Source of the DNA: Labrenzia sp. OB1
GTDB lineage: Bacteria; Pseudomonadota; Alphaproteobacteria; Rhizobiales; Stappiaceae
Assembly (NCBI RefSeq): GCF_001624695.1
Contig: NZ_JSEP01000006.1
Coordinates: 124,001-188,000, forward strand
Reading direction: 5' to 3'
DNA: 64,000 bases
The first letter of the stretch is position 1. Each line of letters starts with the position of its first letter. Below, in pieces: positions 47,988 to 56,098 of this stretch. The notes under the pieces are model-generated. The model was not told the DNA's origin, did not search any database, and saw nothing but the letters and a program-made list of their open reading frames with translations. The position numbers and the translations under genes were made by a program.

Positions 47988-48466
47988 CAGTTCACTATGA
48001 GACAAATGCCAATCCGGGCGCGGCGGCACTGACCAGCCGCAAGGCGCACCGCCCTGTGTTGGCCGCGATGCTGCGCGGTGCGGCCAACAAATGCATGAGT
48101 TGCGGCCAGGGAAAGGTGTTCAAGGGGTTCCTGAAGAACGCCCATGCCTGTTCCCATTGTGGGCAGGAGTTCCACCATCATCGTGCCGACGACGCGCCGC
48201 CGTACTTCACGATCACCATCGTCGGGCACATCATCATTCCGGCGCTGCTTGCGGTGGAAGTCCTTTGGCACCCGGCCATATGGATTCACATGAGCCTGTG
48301 GCTGCCGCTGACCATCATTCTCGCCCTCGTCCTCATGCGTCCGATCAAAGGCGCGCTGATCGGGCTGCAATGGGCGCTTTACATGCATGGCTTCGATCCG
48401 GATTCCGAAGACGATCTGCCGGTCGTGCCGGCTTCCTCGCCCGCCATCGTTGAAAGGCTCTCATGA
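47984..48466 (+). CDS. DUF983 family membrane protein
   Basis: The 160-residue protein has two Cys pairs (CMSCGQGKVF and CSHCGQEF) that likely bind zinc, then two membrane helices (about 78-100 and 102-122), as usual for DUF983. Function unknown, though a neighbour of rnr in many alphaproteobacteria. GTG start overlaps the rnr stop by four bases and has a GAAGGAGG ribosome-binding site. Its own stop overlaps the next start (ATGA). Confidence 0.88.
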   Translation: MTVHYETNANPGAAALTSRKAHRPVLAAMLRGAANKCMSCGQGKVFKGFLKNAHACSHCGQEFHHHRADDAPPYFTITIVGHIIIPALLAVEVLWHPAIWIHMSLWLPLTIILALVLMRPIKGALIGLQWALYMHGFDPDSEDDLPVVPASSPAIVERLS

Positions 48467-49209
48467 GCGGATCGTTCGAGAAGCAGCTGGCGAAAGACGA
48501 ACAGGCCGGTAATTACCCCTATATCCGGCCGCGCGACGCCGCAACGCTGCTCATTCTCGACCGTAAAGACGACGGCGACGTCCGTCTGCTGATGGGGCGG
48601 CGGCACATGCGCCATACCTTCATGCCGGGCAAGTTCGTTTTTCCCGGCGGGCGTGTCGATCCGTCCGATTCCCGGATCACGAATGTGGTCCCCTATCATC
48701 CGGACGTCGAGGCGAAGCTCTCCGAGGACCTGAAAAACGTCAAATCGGCGGCCCGCGTCCGTGCCCTCGCCCTGGCCGCGATCCGCGAGACATACGAGGA
48801 AGCCGGACTGTTCATCGGGAAAAAGTCGACCGGTGCGGCGGTCCACCTGGGCAGCGGCTTCGAAGCCTTCGCGGAACGGGGTATCCAGCCCGATCTCGGT
48901 GGCATGCGCATGATCGCCCGGGCCATCACGCCGCCACAGCGTCCGCGCCGCTTCGACACGCGTTTTCTGGCCGTTTGGGCCGACGCTGTCGCCGACCGGC
49001 TTCCGGACGGCAAGGGCCCTTCCGGGGAACTTGAGGACTGTGCCTGGCTCACCCTGGACGAGGCGCGCGGCAAGGAACTGCCGATGATCACCACCAGGAT
49101 CCTCGCCGACCTGGAAGAGCGTCTGGAAGCGGACCCTGACCTGTCGCCCAAGACACCTGTCCCCTACTATTTCTTTCGCCAGGGCGGCTTCAAGCGGACG
49201 CTTATCTAG
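48463..49209 (+). CDS. NUDIX hydrolase
   Basis: The 248-residue protein has a NUDIX domain. FVFPGGRVDPSD and RALALAAIRETYEEAGLFIG make up a NUDIX box with a long insert between the Gly and the REx2EEx motif, as in NUDT7/NUDT19-like coenzyme A or nucleoside diphosphate hydrolases. The C-terminal part (FDTRFLAVWADAVADR, GELEDCAWLTLDEARG) matches this group. The substrate is unknown. ATG overlaps the DUF983 stop by four bases. Confidence 0.9.
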   Translation: MSGSFEKQLAKDEQAGNYPYIRPRDAATLLILDRKDDGDVRLLMGRRHMRHTFMPGKFVFPGGRVDPSDSRITNVVPYHPDVEAKLSEDLKNVKSAARVRALALAAIRETYEEAGLFIGKKSTGAAVHLGSGFEAFAERGIQPDLGGMRMIARAITPPQRPRRFDTRFLAVWADAVADRLPDGKGPSGELEDCAWLTLDEARGKELPMITTRILADLEERLEADPDLSPKTPVPYYFFRQGGFKRTLI

Positions 49210-49313
49210 GCTACCGCTCCCAAGGTATTCTTCTGAAACCACGCAACTTTCACCGCCCGGTCTTCCATACTGACGCGTGATGCGTTGAATCCGGAAAATC
49301 AGGAGCTTTTCTC

Positions 49314-49715
49314 ATGAAAATGCACGCGGTCGTCCCCGAAGAACTGAAGCCCTACTACACGGACTGGAAGATGTCTCCGGGCCTTGCCTGCGGCGACTTT
49401 ATATTCCTGACCGGTTTCACCGGCGCGGAGCCAAATGGAGACCTTCCGAAGGACCCTGATACGCAGATCCGCAACGCGTTTCGAAAGGTTGGACTGGTCC
49501 TGGCGAAAGACGGCCTCAGCTATGGCGCGCTTGTCGAGATGACGAGCTATCACGTCGGTCTGCGGTCTCATCTCGAGACGTTCAAGGCGATCCGGGCGGA
49601 ATTCATCGAAGAGCCCTATCCGGCCTGGACGGCAATAGAAGTCAACGGATTTGTCCAGGAAGGTGCTATCGTGGAGATCAAGGCGGTTGCCTGCCGGTCC
49701 CCCAGGCTGGCGTGA
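49314..49715 (+). CDS. Rid (YjgF/YER057c/UK114) family protein without the RidA arginine
   Basis: The 133-residue protein has the Rid fold pattern: GDFIFLTGFTGAEPNGDL, DTQIRNAFRKVGLVL, VEMTSYHVGLRSHLETFKAIR and EGAIVEIKAVA. RidA imine deaminases have Arg in the P-x-R-x-x-V motif; here the segment reads YPAWTAIEVNG, with Trp at the Arg position, so it is probably not an imine deaminase. Other Rid subfamilies lack this Arg. Function unknown. A stand-alone gene between NUDIX and rpmG. Confidence 0.82.
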   Translation: MKMHAVVPEELKPYYTDWKMSPGLACGDFIFLTGFTGAEPNGDLPKDPDTQIRNAFRKVGLVLAKDGLSYGALVEMTSYHVGLRSHLETFKAIRAEFIEEPYPAWTAIEVNGFVQEGAIVEIKAVACRSPRLA

Positions 49716-49935
49716 GGAAAAACCCGGTGGAAGGATGAGGGACCTCATGCCCCGCTCCGCCCAGGTGTTTTTTCCTCTCAATCCATCAAATCATGCCGCC
49801 AACGGCAGGGAGCGCTTGACTTTCGCGCACCGATGAGTAGGTTTCGCGCTGATTTCAGACATCGGGGCAGATTCACCGCCAGCCATCTGGCCGCAAGAAC
49901 CCTATGCTCTACAACAAGGAACAGGATCCAAGGCC

Positions 49936-50103
49936 ATGGCCAAGGCGACAACAATCAAAATCAAGCTGCTCTCCACGGCGGACACCGGATTCTTCTATGT
50001 CACCAAGAAGAACTCCCGCACGATGACCGACAAAATGGTCAAGAAGAAATACGACCCGATTGCCAAGAAGCATGTCGAGTTCAAGGAAGCCAAGATCAAG
50101 TAG
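49936..50103 (+). CDS. rpmG: 50S ribosomal protein L33
   Basis: The 55-residue protein reads [20 protein letters not shown] and continues with [20 protein letters not shown], then a Lys-rich end, the standard zinc-free form of bacterial L33. Only Lys, Thr and hydrophobics lie at the positions used by Cys in the zinc-binding form. A good intrinsic terminator follows 30 bases after the stop. In many alphaproteobacteria rpmG follows divK-pleD; here divK is convergent and pleD is absent. Confidence 0.93.
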   Translation: MAKATTIKIKLLSTADTGFFYVTKKNSRTMTDKMVKKKYDPIAKKHVEFKEAKIK

Positions 50104-50132
50104 ATCCGGCTTTCAGACTGTTTTTGCAAGAA

Positions 50133-50154
50133 CCCGCCTTTCCGGCGGGTTTTT
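50133..50154 (+). terminator. rpmG intrinsic terminator
   Basis: CCCGCC-TTTCC-GGCGGG (50133-50149) is followed by five T (50150-50154). On the other strand AA only follows, so it is mainly directional for rpmG. Confidence 0.88.
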
Positions 50155-50260
50155 CGTTTCCCCGCCGCCCGGCATGACGCCCCCCACAAGATGCGTTCGA
50201 AGAATACAACCTGGCGGCCCGGAGGCCGGGCCCCCAGGCTCAATTCGGACGGATATGGCG

Positions 50261-50327
50261 AAAAAATAGTGGTCGGCGGGAACACGGCATTCGAGGAGGC
50301 CACTCTTCGGCCGGTTCCCTGCCGACC
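50261..50327 (-). terminator. Minus-strand terminator or small structured RNA
   Basis: GGTCGGC-GGGAAC at 50271-50283 pairs with GTTCCC-(T)-GCCGACC at 50314-50327: thirteen base pairs with one bulge. The 30-base loop holds a second GGCC/GGCC pairing. On the minus strand the stem is followed by ACTA and six T (50266-50261). It lies 335 bases beyond the divK stop, far for a simple terminator, so it might end a separate small RNA. Confidence 0.6.
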
Positions 50328-50662
50328 TGCCCCACGGACCCAGGAGATGCGGCGGACCTGAGCACTCCGAGGGGTATTTTTATGTCTGGATAGTCACGAT
50401 GGCAGTTGTGCCCTCGCCAAATAAACCATCAGGGTTATACCCAATCTGCGGTCACACTACCCTATTGCAACCTGAATGCAACACTTTCCAAAAAATTTGC
50501 ACAGGAACAATGTAATCTTAGTAAATTCGTAACCTTAATATGGTGACTGCATGATTCGAGACAGTATGAATTCCCTGTATTTCGGACGGAAACCAGATAC
50601 CTTCGTTCTTGGGAAACCTTGCGAAACTCTTTAGCCGGAACAATGCCTCGCCTAATCCCGCG

Positions 50663-51034
50663 TCAAGCTTCACCCAGGTAGGCGCGCACCGTTTCCAGAA
50701 ACTTCGCCACAGAAATAGGTTTGGAAATGTAAGCTTCACAGCCGCCCTGGCGTATCCGTTCTTCATCGCCCTTCATGGCGAAGGCCGTCACAGCAATGAC
50801 GGGGATCGATGCGATATTCTCGTCTTCCTTGATCCACTTGGTGACCTCCAGACCGGAGACTTCAGGCAACTGGATGTCCATCAGAATCAGATCCGGGTGG
50901 TTTTCACGGGCCAGTTGCAGCGCTTCAATCCCGGTACGGGTCTGCAAGGTATTGTAACCGTGTGCTTCGAGCAGATCATGAAACAACTTCATGTTCAGCT
51001 CGTTGTCTTCTACGATCAACACGGTTTTTGCCAT
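50663..51034 (-). CDS. divK: Single-domain response regulator DivK
   Basis: DivK is the cell-cycle receiver protein that, once phosphorylated, signals through DivL and CckA to lower CtrA activity. The 123-residue protein is a stand-alone receiver with the acid pair E9/D10, phosphoacceptor Asp53 in LILMDIQLP, Thr in AVTAFAM and Lys in YISKPIS. Its length and sequence match Caulobacter/rhizobial DivK. A CtrA-like site lies upstream. No pleD follows. Confidence 0.93.
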   Translation of the reverse strand: MAKTVLIVEDNELNMKLFHDLLEAHGYNTLQTRTGIEALQLARENHPDLILMDIQLPEVSGLEVTKWIKEDENIASIPVIAVTAFAMKGDEERIRQGGCEAYISKPISVAKFLETVRAYLGEA

Positions 51035-51125
51035 ATTTCCGGCCCTTTATCCGGCTGAAAGCCGGTCCCAATTATCATTTTCGCGGCGTTTTATTGTCCG
51101 CGGTAGAACCTTCGTGCGGCCTACA

Positions 51126-51140
51126 TTAAGTTTGTTCTAA
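51126..51140. promoter_or_regulatory. CtrA-like binding site in the divK/DUF3572 promoter region
   Basis: TTAA-GTTTGTT-CTAA matches the CtrA consensus TTAA-N7-TTAA in seven of eight positions. It lies 92 bases upstream of divK and 34 upstream of the divergent DUF3572 start. divK is a CtrA-controlled gene in Caulobacter. A single near-match in AT-rich DNA is weak evidence. Confidence 0.35.
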
Positions 51141-51173
51141 CCCGGAATCGTTTCAGAAAGGCAAAAAAACACA

Positions 51174-51473
51174 ATGAAAAATCTACAGGCGAAGTCATTG
51201 TCCGTTGAAGAAGCACAAGGGATCGCCACGGAAGCACTTCTGCAGCTCAGCCGGGACCCGGAACAAATCGGTCGTTTTCTCGCCATGTCCGGGATCGGGC
51301 CGGAAGTGATCAGGGAAGCCGCGGAAGAACCGGGATTTCTGGCCGGAGTGCTTGAATTCTACATGATGGATGAAGCGCTCCTGCTGGCATTTTGCGAAAA
51401 TGCCGGGGTCAGGCCGACCATGATGGCCGCCGCACGCTATGCCCTTGCCGGAGGACAGGAAGACCATGCCTGA
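51174..51473 (+). CDS. DUF3572 family protein
   Basis: The 99-residue protein has the pattern of the small alphaproteobacterial family DUF3572: LSVEEAQGIATEALLQLSRDPEQIGRFLAMSGIGPEVIREAA (described at about residues 8-50), then GFLAGVLEFYMMDEALLLAFC and a short polar end. Almost all helical. Function unknown. It overlaps the HAD gene start by 8 bases and lies in a divergent pair with divK, a conserved neighbourhood. Confidence 0.87.
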   Translation: MKNLQAKSLSVEEAQGIATEALLQLSRDPEQIGRFLAMSGIGPEVIREAAEEPGFLAGVLEFYMMDEALLLAFCENAGVRPTMMAAARYALAGGQEDHA

Positions 51474-52134
51474 ACCGACGCCGGTTCTGCCGGAGGTTCT
51501 GGAACAGATCCGGGCCCTTCCTGTTGCGGACAGACCGCTGATCATCTGCGACGTCGACGAGGTGATTCTTCATTTCATCACCCATCTGGAAACCTATCTG
51601 GACGCACGCGATCTCGTCTTTCTGAAACACGAGTATCGGCTGACGGGAAATATCGGCCACAAGGCCGATGGAACGACGCTCCCGGCGGACGATGTGCGCC
51701 GGCACCTGCTGACCTTTTTCGATGAAACCAGCCATCGCCAGGACATGGTTGCGGGCGCGGATGCCGCCCTGCGTGACCTTTCACGGGACTGGGAAATCGT
51801 GCTGCTGACCAATCTGCCCGGCGGCCACAACAAGCCGCAGCGTGAAAGGCTGCTGTCAGGAATGGGCATTCCCTATCCGGTGCTTGCCAATTCCGGCCCC
51901 AAAGGCGGCGCGGTTGCCGCACTTGCCGCCGGACGTCCCGGCCCCTTCGTCTTCATCGACGACAGCCCGACCAACCACAGTTCGGTGAGCGCCTCGCTGC
52001 CGGTGGCCACCCAGATCCAGTTTGTCGCCGATGCCCGGTTCAGGGGATCGCTGCAGAAGGAAAACCATATTGATCTCGTGACGGGCGATTGGCAGGAGAC
52101 GGCGGCCTTCATAGGCGGTATTCTGGAACGATAA
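51466..52134 (+). CDS. HAD-like hydrolase
   Basis: The 222-residue protein has HAD-type motifs: [11 protein letters not shown] (DxD nucleophile and acid), VLLTNLPGG (motif II Thr), and VFIDDSPTN (motif IV acid pair), with a Lys in SGPKGGAV that could be motif III. Probably a phosphatase of unknown substrate. ATG 51466 has GGAGGACAGG upstream and sits inside the end of DUF3572. Its TAA shares an A with the dinB ATG (TAATG). Confidence 0.8.
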   Translation: MPEPTPVLPEVLEQIRALPVADRPLIICDVDEVILHFITHLETYLDARDLVFLKHEYRLTGNIGHKADGTTLPADDVRRHLLTFFDETSHRQDMVAGADAALRDLSRDWEIVLLTNLPGGHNKPQRERLLSGMGIPYPVLANSGPKGGAVAALAAGRPGPFVFIDDSPTNHSSVSASLPVATQIQFVADARFRGSLQKENHIDLVTGDWQETAAFIGGILER

Positions 52135-53480
52135 TGACACGCGCGGAGCAGACAGTCTCCGCGCCAGCCCCTGTTGTGATTCATATGGTTCCGGAAAATC
52201 GAGCCCTGTGCCGGGACTGCGGCAACCGCGTCAAGTCGGCATCCCCCCGGTGTCCGTCCTGCGGTAGCCCCCGGCTTGTGCGGCATGCGGAACTGGACCT
52301 GCTGTCGATTGCCCATATCGACTGCGACGCCTTTTACGCCGCGATTGAGAAACGCGACAATCCGGAGCTTAGCGACCAGCCGGTGATCGTCGGCGGCGGC
52401 CAGCGCGGCGTCGTCTCGACCTGCTGCTACATCGCCCGCATCTACGGCGTGCGCTCCGCCATGCCGATGTTCAAGGCGCTGGAAGCCTGTCCCGATGCCG
52501 TGGTCATCAAGCCGGACATGGAAAAATACGCCCGTGTGGGCAAGGAAATTCGAGAACGCATGCGCGCGCTGACGCCGCTGGTGGAGCCTCTTTCCATCGA
52601 CGAGGCGTTTCTCGACCTGACAGGAACACAGCGCCTGCACCATGCAACACCGGCCGAAACGCTCTCCAGGTTCGTTCGCGATGTCGAACGGGATATCGGC
52701 ATCAGCACCTCCGTCGGCCTGGCACCGAACAAGTTCCTGGCGAAGCTGGCGTCGGAACTTGACAAACCGCGCGGCTTTTCGGTGATCGGCGCGGGGGAAG
52801 CAAAAGCCGTGCTCGCGGCGATGCCCGTCGGCCGTATCTGGGGTGTCGGCAAGGTGTTTCAGAAAAAACTGGAAAGAGACGGGATCCGCACCATCGGCCA
52901 GTTGCAGACCATGGACTCCGTGGACCTTGCGCGCCGCTACGGCTCGATCGGACTGCGTCTCGCCAGGCTTTCCAACGGTGAGGACACGCGCAGCGTCGAA
53001 CCGGGACGGGGCGCGAAGAGTGTCTCTTCGGAAACGACATTCCGGACGGATATCTCCAGTCTGGATACCCTGCGGCCAATCCTGCGCAGCCTGTCGGAAA
53101 AGGTTTCCGCCCGGTTGAAGAAATCGGAGCTGTGCGGGCGCGGAATAACGCTGAAGCTCAAGACGGCCGACTTCAAGACCACCACGCGCGCGCGGCATCT
53201 GGCCGACCCGACACAGCTTGCCGACAGGATTTACGCCGCCGGCGAGGCACTGCTTGAAGTCGAGACCGACGGCCGGAAGTTCCGGCTGATCGGCATCGGC
53301 GTCAGCGATCTGGAACCTGCCGAGCGCGCCGACCCGAAGGATCTTCTCGATCAGTCTGCCGAGAGGCGCAAGAACGCCGAACTGGCCGTGGACCGGCTGC
53401 GGGACAAATTCGGAAAATCGGCCGTCGAGCTCGGCCTGACCCATGCGGCCAAGATGGCGGAAAAATCAAGGAAGACCTGA
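52134..53480 (+). CDS. dinB: DNA polymerase IV with N-terminal zinc ribbon
   Basis: DinB is a Y-family translesion polymerase. The 448-residue protein has the catalytic [19 protein letters not shown] (first Asp pair), [26 protein letters not shown], helix-hairpin-helix [14 protein letters not shown] and a little-finger domain with SSETTFRTD. An N-terminal extension of about 55 residues carries [19 protein letters not shown], a four-Cys zinc ribbon. The extension is normally absent from E. coli DinB, but I believe it occurs in alphaproteobacterial versions. ATG overlaps the HAD stop. Confidence 0.93.
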   Translation: MTRAEQTVSAPAPVVIHMVPENRALCRDCGNRVKSASPRCPSCGSPRLVRHAELDLLSIAHIDCDAFYAAIEKRDNPELSDQPVIVGGGQRGVVSTCCYIARIYGVRSAMPMFKALEACPDAVVIKPDMEKYARVGKEIRERMRALTPLVEPLSIDEAFLDLTGTQRLHHATPAETLSRFVRDVERDIGISTSVGLAPNKFLAKLASELDKPRGFSVIGAGEAKAVLAAMPVGRIWGVGKVFQKKLERDGIRTIGQLQTMDSVDLARRYGSIGLRLARLSNGEDTRSVEPGRGAKSVSSETTFRTDISSLDTLRPILRSLSEKVSARLKKSELCGRGITLKLKTADFKTTTRARHLADPTQLADRIYAAGEALLEVETDGRKFRLIGIGVSDLEPAERADPKDLLDQSAERRKNAELAVDRLRDKFGKSAVELGLTHAAKMAEKSRKT

Positions 53481-53527
53481 CTTTGCCGCCGGGCCGGCCT
53501 CTTGCCGGAGCCCTTACCGGAGGGGCT

Positions 53528-54406
53528 TTACTGCCGGGGGCACTCCACCTCGTCATAGAGTTCCAGCGCGGCCATCTGGCCCTGGATGGTGAAGTCGCCA
53601 TAGTCGAGTTTCAGCTTGCCGCTGATGCCATTCTCATAGAGCCAGAAGGACAGCTGATAAACGGGCAGCAGTTCACCGCTCGCGTTCTCTTCGGCCGGAT
53701 CGAAATAAGCGACGGTCACCGGCCAGTAATGCAGCCCGGAAAGCGGCGCTTCCGGGCCCTGCGCCCCGGCTTTGACCGGGCTGAGCGTTCTGGCGCCGAT
53801 CACTGTTGTTGTGGCATAGACCTTCTCGCCGGTTTCCGCTCCGTCATAGATGTTGGCCGCCAGGAAATGCACGCCCTCGTCGGCCGATTTCAGAACGGTG
53901 AGAAGATGCTCCGTCGGAAAGAGCACCTCGCGGCCGATCTCCAGCGACTTTTCCGAAGGTTCCTTCAGCTCGACCGTCTTCGCGCCTGCGCCAGCGCGCG
54001 CCGTGCCGCGCGTTGCCTCGACCAGTTCCTGGTCGACAAAGGTCTTCGACAGGAACTGATAGCTTGCCGCTTTCGGCTCCTCGAAGGAGGTGGTCTGAAG
54101 ATCGGTGATCTGCGAGCCGCCGTTGGCATCCTGGAACTCGGTCACGAAGCGGAAATTGACGCTGTAGCCTTCGCAGGCGCTGCCGGAAAAGTCATACACC
54201 ATCCGGCCGTTCAGACCCGCGATGCCGGACTGCTCTTCCATATCGCCGAGCTTCATGTCGTAGACGGCCCGGTGGGGCACCAGTTTATACGCCGCGGCCG
54301 ATCCCATGTTGCCGGCAAAAGCCCCGCTTGCCGCGACGGACGAAGCGGCAAGCGCCAGCAGCACACTCCGGAATGTCAGGGATACGGACTTGGGAACGCA
54401 CTGCAT
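53528..54406 (-). CDS. eipB: Cell envelope integrity protein EipB (DUF1849)
   Basis: EipB is a periplasmic beta-spiral protein needed for envelope integrity in Brucella. The 292-residue protein has a signal peptide (ending SGAFA about residue 32), then AYKLVPHRAVYDMKL, SGIAGLNGRMVYDFSGSACEGY and YQLSFWLYENGISGKLKLDYGDF, and it ends ECPRQ. The Cys in SACEGY and the near-C-terminal Cys match the conserved disulfide pair. Start 54406 has GAGG ten bases upstream. It is convergent with dinB. Confidence 0.9.
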   Translation of the reverse strand: MQCVPKSVSLTFRSVLLALAASSVAASGAFAGNMGSAAAYKLVPHRAVYDMKLGDMEEQSGIAGLNGRMVYDFSGSACEGYSVNFRFVTEFQDANGGSQITDLQTTSFEEPKAASYQFLSKTFVDQELVEATRGTARAGAGAKTVELKEPSEKSLEIGREVLFPTEHLLTVLKSADEGVHFLAANIYDGAETGEKVYATTTVIGARTLSPVKAGAQGPEAPLSGLHYWPVTVAYFDPAEENASGELLPVYQLSFWLYENGISGKLKLDYGDFTIQGQMAALELYDEVECPRQ

Positions 54407-54722
54407 CAATCAAACCTCTTTTTCGCCCGGACATTTAAGAGCCGCGAGGCCCGTGCCGGACATTATGCGGCAAACCGCTCGTTTCGCCAGAGCGAATGAA
54501 CAGCCGCCCGTGAAAACTTCAAGTGCAGGGTATATCTCACACGAGAATACCGGAAGAGGTATTTCCCGGCAGACAAAAGCCCCCTCCTCCACAGCTTCCT
54601 TGCCGCGAGGACGAAGATTTTAGCCTTGTCAGGTCCGGCGAATTACGCCAAGACACCGGGCAACCTCACATAGGCCTGCGGACAGCAGAATTCAACGAGA
54701 CACACCCGCGCGGAGACCCCTT
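54407..54722. other. 316-bp divergent spacer between eipB and the RidA gene
   Basis: It should contain both promoters. The one feature visible is an inverted repeat AATACC-GGAAGA-GGTATT at 54546-54563. No convincing ORF; the two ORFs through it are short and lack ribosome-binding sites. Confidence 0.5.
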
Positions 54723-55187
54723 ATGAGCACCATAGAAGCCCGCCTTTCCGGCCTCGGGATCACCCTGCCGGAGGCCGCAGCGCCCGTAGCCAATTACGTT
54801 CCCTTCCTCAGAACCGGCAACCAGCTTTTCATCTCCGGTCAATTGCCGATGCGAGACGGAAAGATCCAGGTCACCGGCAAGCTTGGTGCCGATGTCAGCG
54901 TCGATGACGGCAAGGCGGCGGCAAAGCTCTGCGCCATCAACCTTCTGGCGCAGGCAAAGGCCGCCCTCGGAGATCTCGAAAAAGTCGCGCGTCTCGTCAA
55001 GATCGTCGGCTTCGTCAATTCGACCGCCGATTTCACCGAGCAGCCGCAGGTGATCAACGGCGCTTCCGATTTCATGGTGGAGGCCATGGGAGACAAGGGC
55101 CGGCACGCCCGCTCCGCCGTCAGCGCGGCTTCCCTTCCCCTCGGCGCGGCCGTGGAGATCGACGCGATTTTCGAAATCGCGGACTAA
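54723..55187 (+). CDS. RidA family protein
   Basis: The 154-residue protein has the RidA pattern: GNQLFISGQLPMRDGKI, GKAAAKLCAINLLAQAKAALGDLE and ARLVKIVGFVNSTADFTEQPQVINGASD (about residues 88-115), then GRHARSAVSAASLPLGAAVEIDAI. The Arg in the HARSAV segment is at the catalytic position, so imine/enamine deaminase activity is plausible. It starts the cluster with the phosphodiesterase and the acyltransferase, a gene order common in this class. Confidence 0.88.
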   Translation: MSTIEARLSGLGITLPEAAAPVANYVPFLRTGNQLFISGQLPMRDGKIQVTGKLGADVSVDDGKAAAKLCAINLLAQAKAALGDLEKVARLVKIVGFVNSTADFTEQPQVINGASDFMVEAMGDKGRHARSAVSAASLPLGAAVEIDAIFEIAD

Positions 55188-55224
55188 GGTACGGCCCCAA
55201 ACTTTTTTCAGCGCTGCCCACACA

Positions 55225-56013
55225 ATGAAGACCCAAGCCATGACCCCGGACCTCAAGGCCATATTCGCCCGCCCGATCGCGCATCGCGGCTATCACGATG
55301 CGGACAACGGCATCATAGAGAACACCCCTGCCGCCATCGCTGCCGCGGTGGAGAAGGATTTCGCCATCGAGGTGGATGTTCAGGAGACCGCCGACGGCGA
55401 GGCGCTGGTGTTCCACGATTACACGCTCGACCGGCTGACGGAAGGTACGGGCAAGGTCATCGATCAGACCTCGCGCGATCTGGTTCAGATCCACATGAAG
55501 ACCGGATCGAATAGTCTGTGGTTGCTGCGGGACCTGTTCGACCTTGTCGACGGCAGGGTTCCGCTGGTCATCGAGATCAAGTCTCTCCTGCGCCGGGATG
55601 CCCAGGGGGCCTTCGTGCGCCGGGTGACCGATCAGGTCGCGGCTTACAAAGGACCGGCGGCGATCAAGACCTTCGATCCGGACATGCTGTCCATCGCCCG
55701 GGGCCACAACCCGTCGGTCCTGCGCGGCATTGTGGCGGACGGGGCCGAACCCGGCCCCACATACGGCCTTCATGGCCGCATGGACCGGTTCATCCTGCGC
55801 CATATCCTGCACGCGCCGCGCACGCGGCCGCATTTCATCTCCTACGGCATCAAGGACCTGCCCAAGACCGGACCCAGCCTGCTGCGCTCTCTGTGGAAAC
55901 TTCCGATCATGTGCTGGACGGTGCGCACCCGCGAGCAGCGCGAGAAAGCGGCCGAATATGCCGACCAGATCGTTTTCGAAGGCTTCGATCCGGACATAAA
56001 ATTCACGATTTGA
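55225..56013 (+). CDS. Glycerophosphodiester phosphodiesterase
   Basis: The 262-residue TIM-barrel enzyme hydrolyses glycerophosphodiesters to glycerol-3-phosphate. It has IAHRGYHDADNGIIENTP (catalytic His and Glu), AIEVDVQETADGE, VFHDYTLDRLT, IEIKS and a final FEGFDPDIKFTI. No signal peptide, so it is a cytoplasmic UgpQ-type enzyme. A second Met at codon 6 (MTPD) is an alternative start. Confidence 0.92.
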   Translation: MKTQAMTPDLKAIFARPIAHRGYHDADNGIIENTPAAIAAAVEKDFAIEVDVQETADGEALVFHDYTLDRLTEGTGKVIDQTSRDLVQIHMKTGSNSLWLLRDLFDLVDGRVPLVIEIKSLLRRDAQGAFVRRVTDQVAAYKGPAAIKTFDPDMLSIARGHNPSVLRGIVADGAEPGPTYGLHGRMDRFILRHILHAPRTRPHFISYGIKDLPKTGPSLLRSLWKLPIMCWTVRTREQREKAAEYADQIVFEGFDPDIKFTI

Positions 56014-56098
56014 CCCAAGACGCGCCCGCGCCTCTTGCGCTGCAAAATGGCGGCGCTACATTTCGGTCATGGTTTCAAATCATGGTTCTTTCTGACGC

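Larger units (their letters stand above)
50104..50662. other. 559-bp gap between rpmG and divK
   Basis: No convincing ORF. From left to right it holds the rpmG terminator, a GC-rich hairpin at 50210-50238 (CCTGG-c-GGCCCGG, loop AGG, CCGGGCC-c-CCAGG), a minus-strand terminator hairpin at 50261-50327, then about 300 AT-rich bases with no structure I can recognise. pleD, the usual neighbour of divK and rpmG, is not here, and I see no remnant of it. Confidence 0.7.

Noticed and set aside
50261..50420. Riboswitch (cobalamin, TPP, SAM, FMN) in the rpmG-divK gap
   Set aside because: I compared the structured stretch with the conserved boxes of these classes on both strands and found none, and neither flanking gene is a typical target.
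51873..53444. 523-codon open frame antisense to dinB
   Set aside because: It overlaps the whole of dinB and part of the HAD gene, which have clear motifs. No support of its own.
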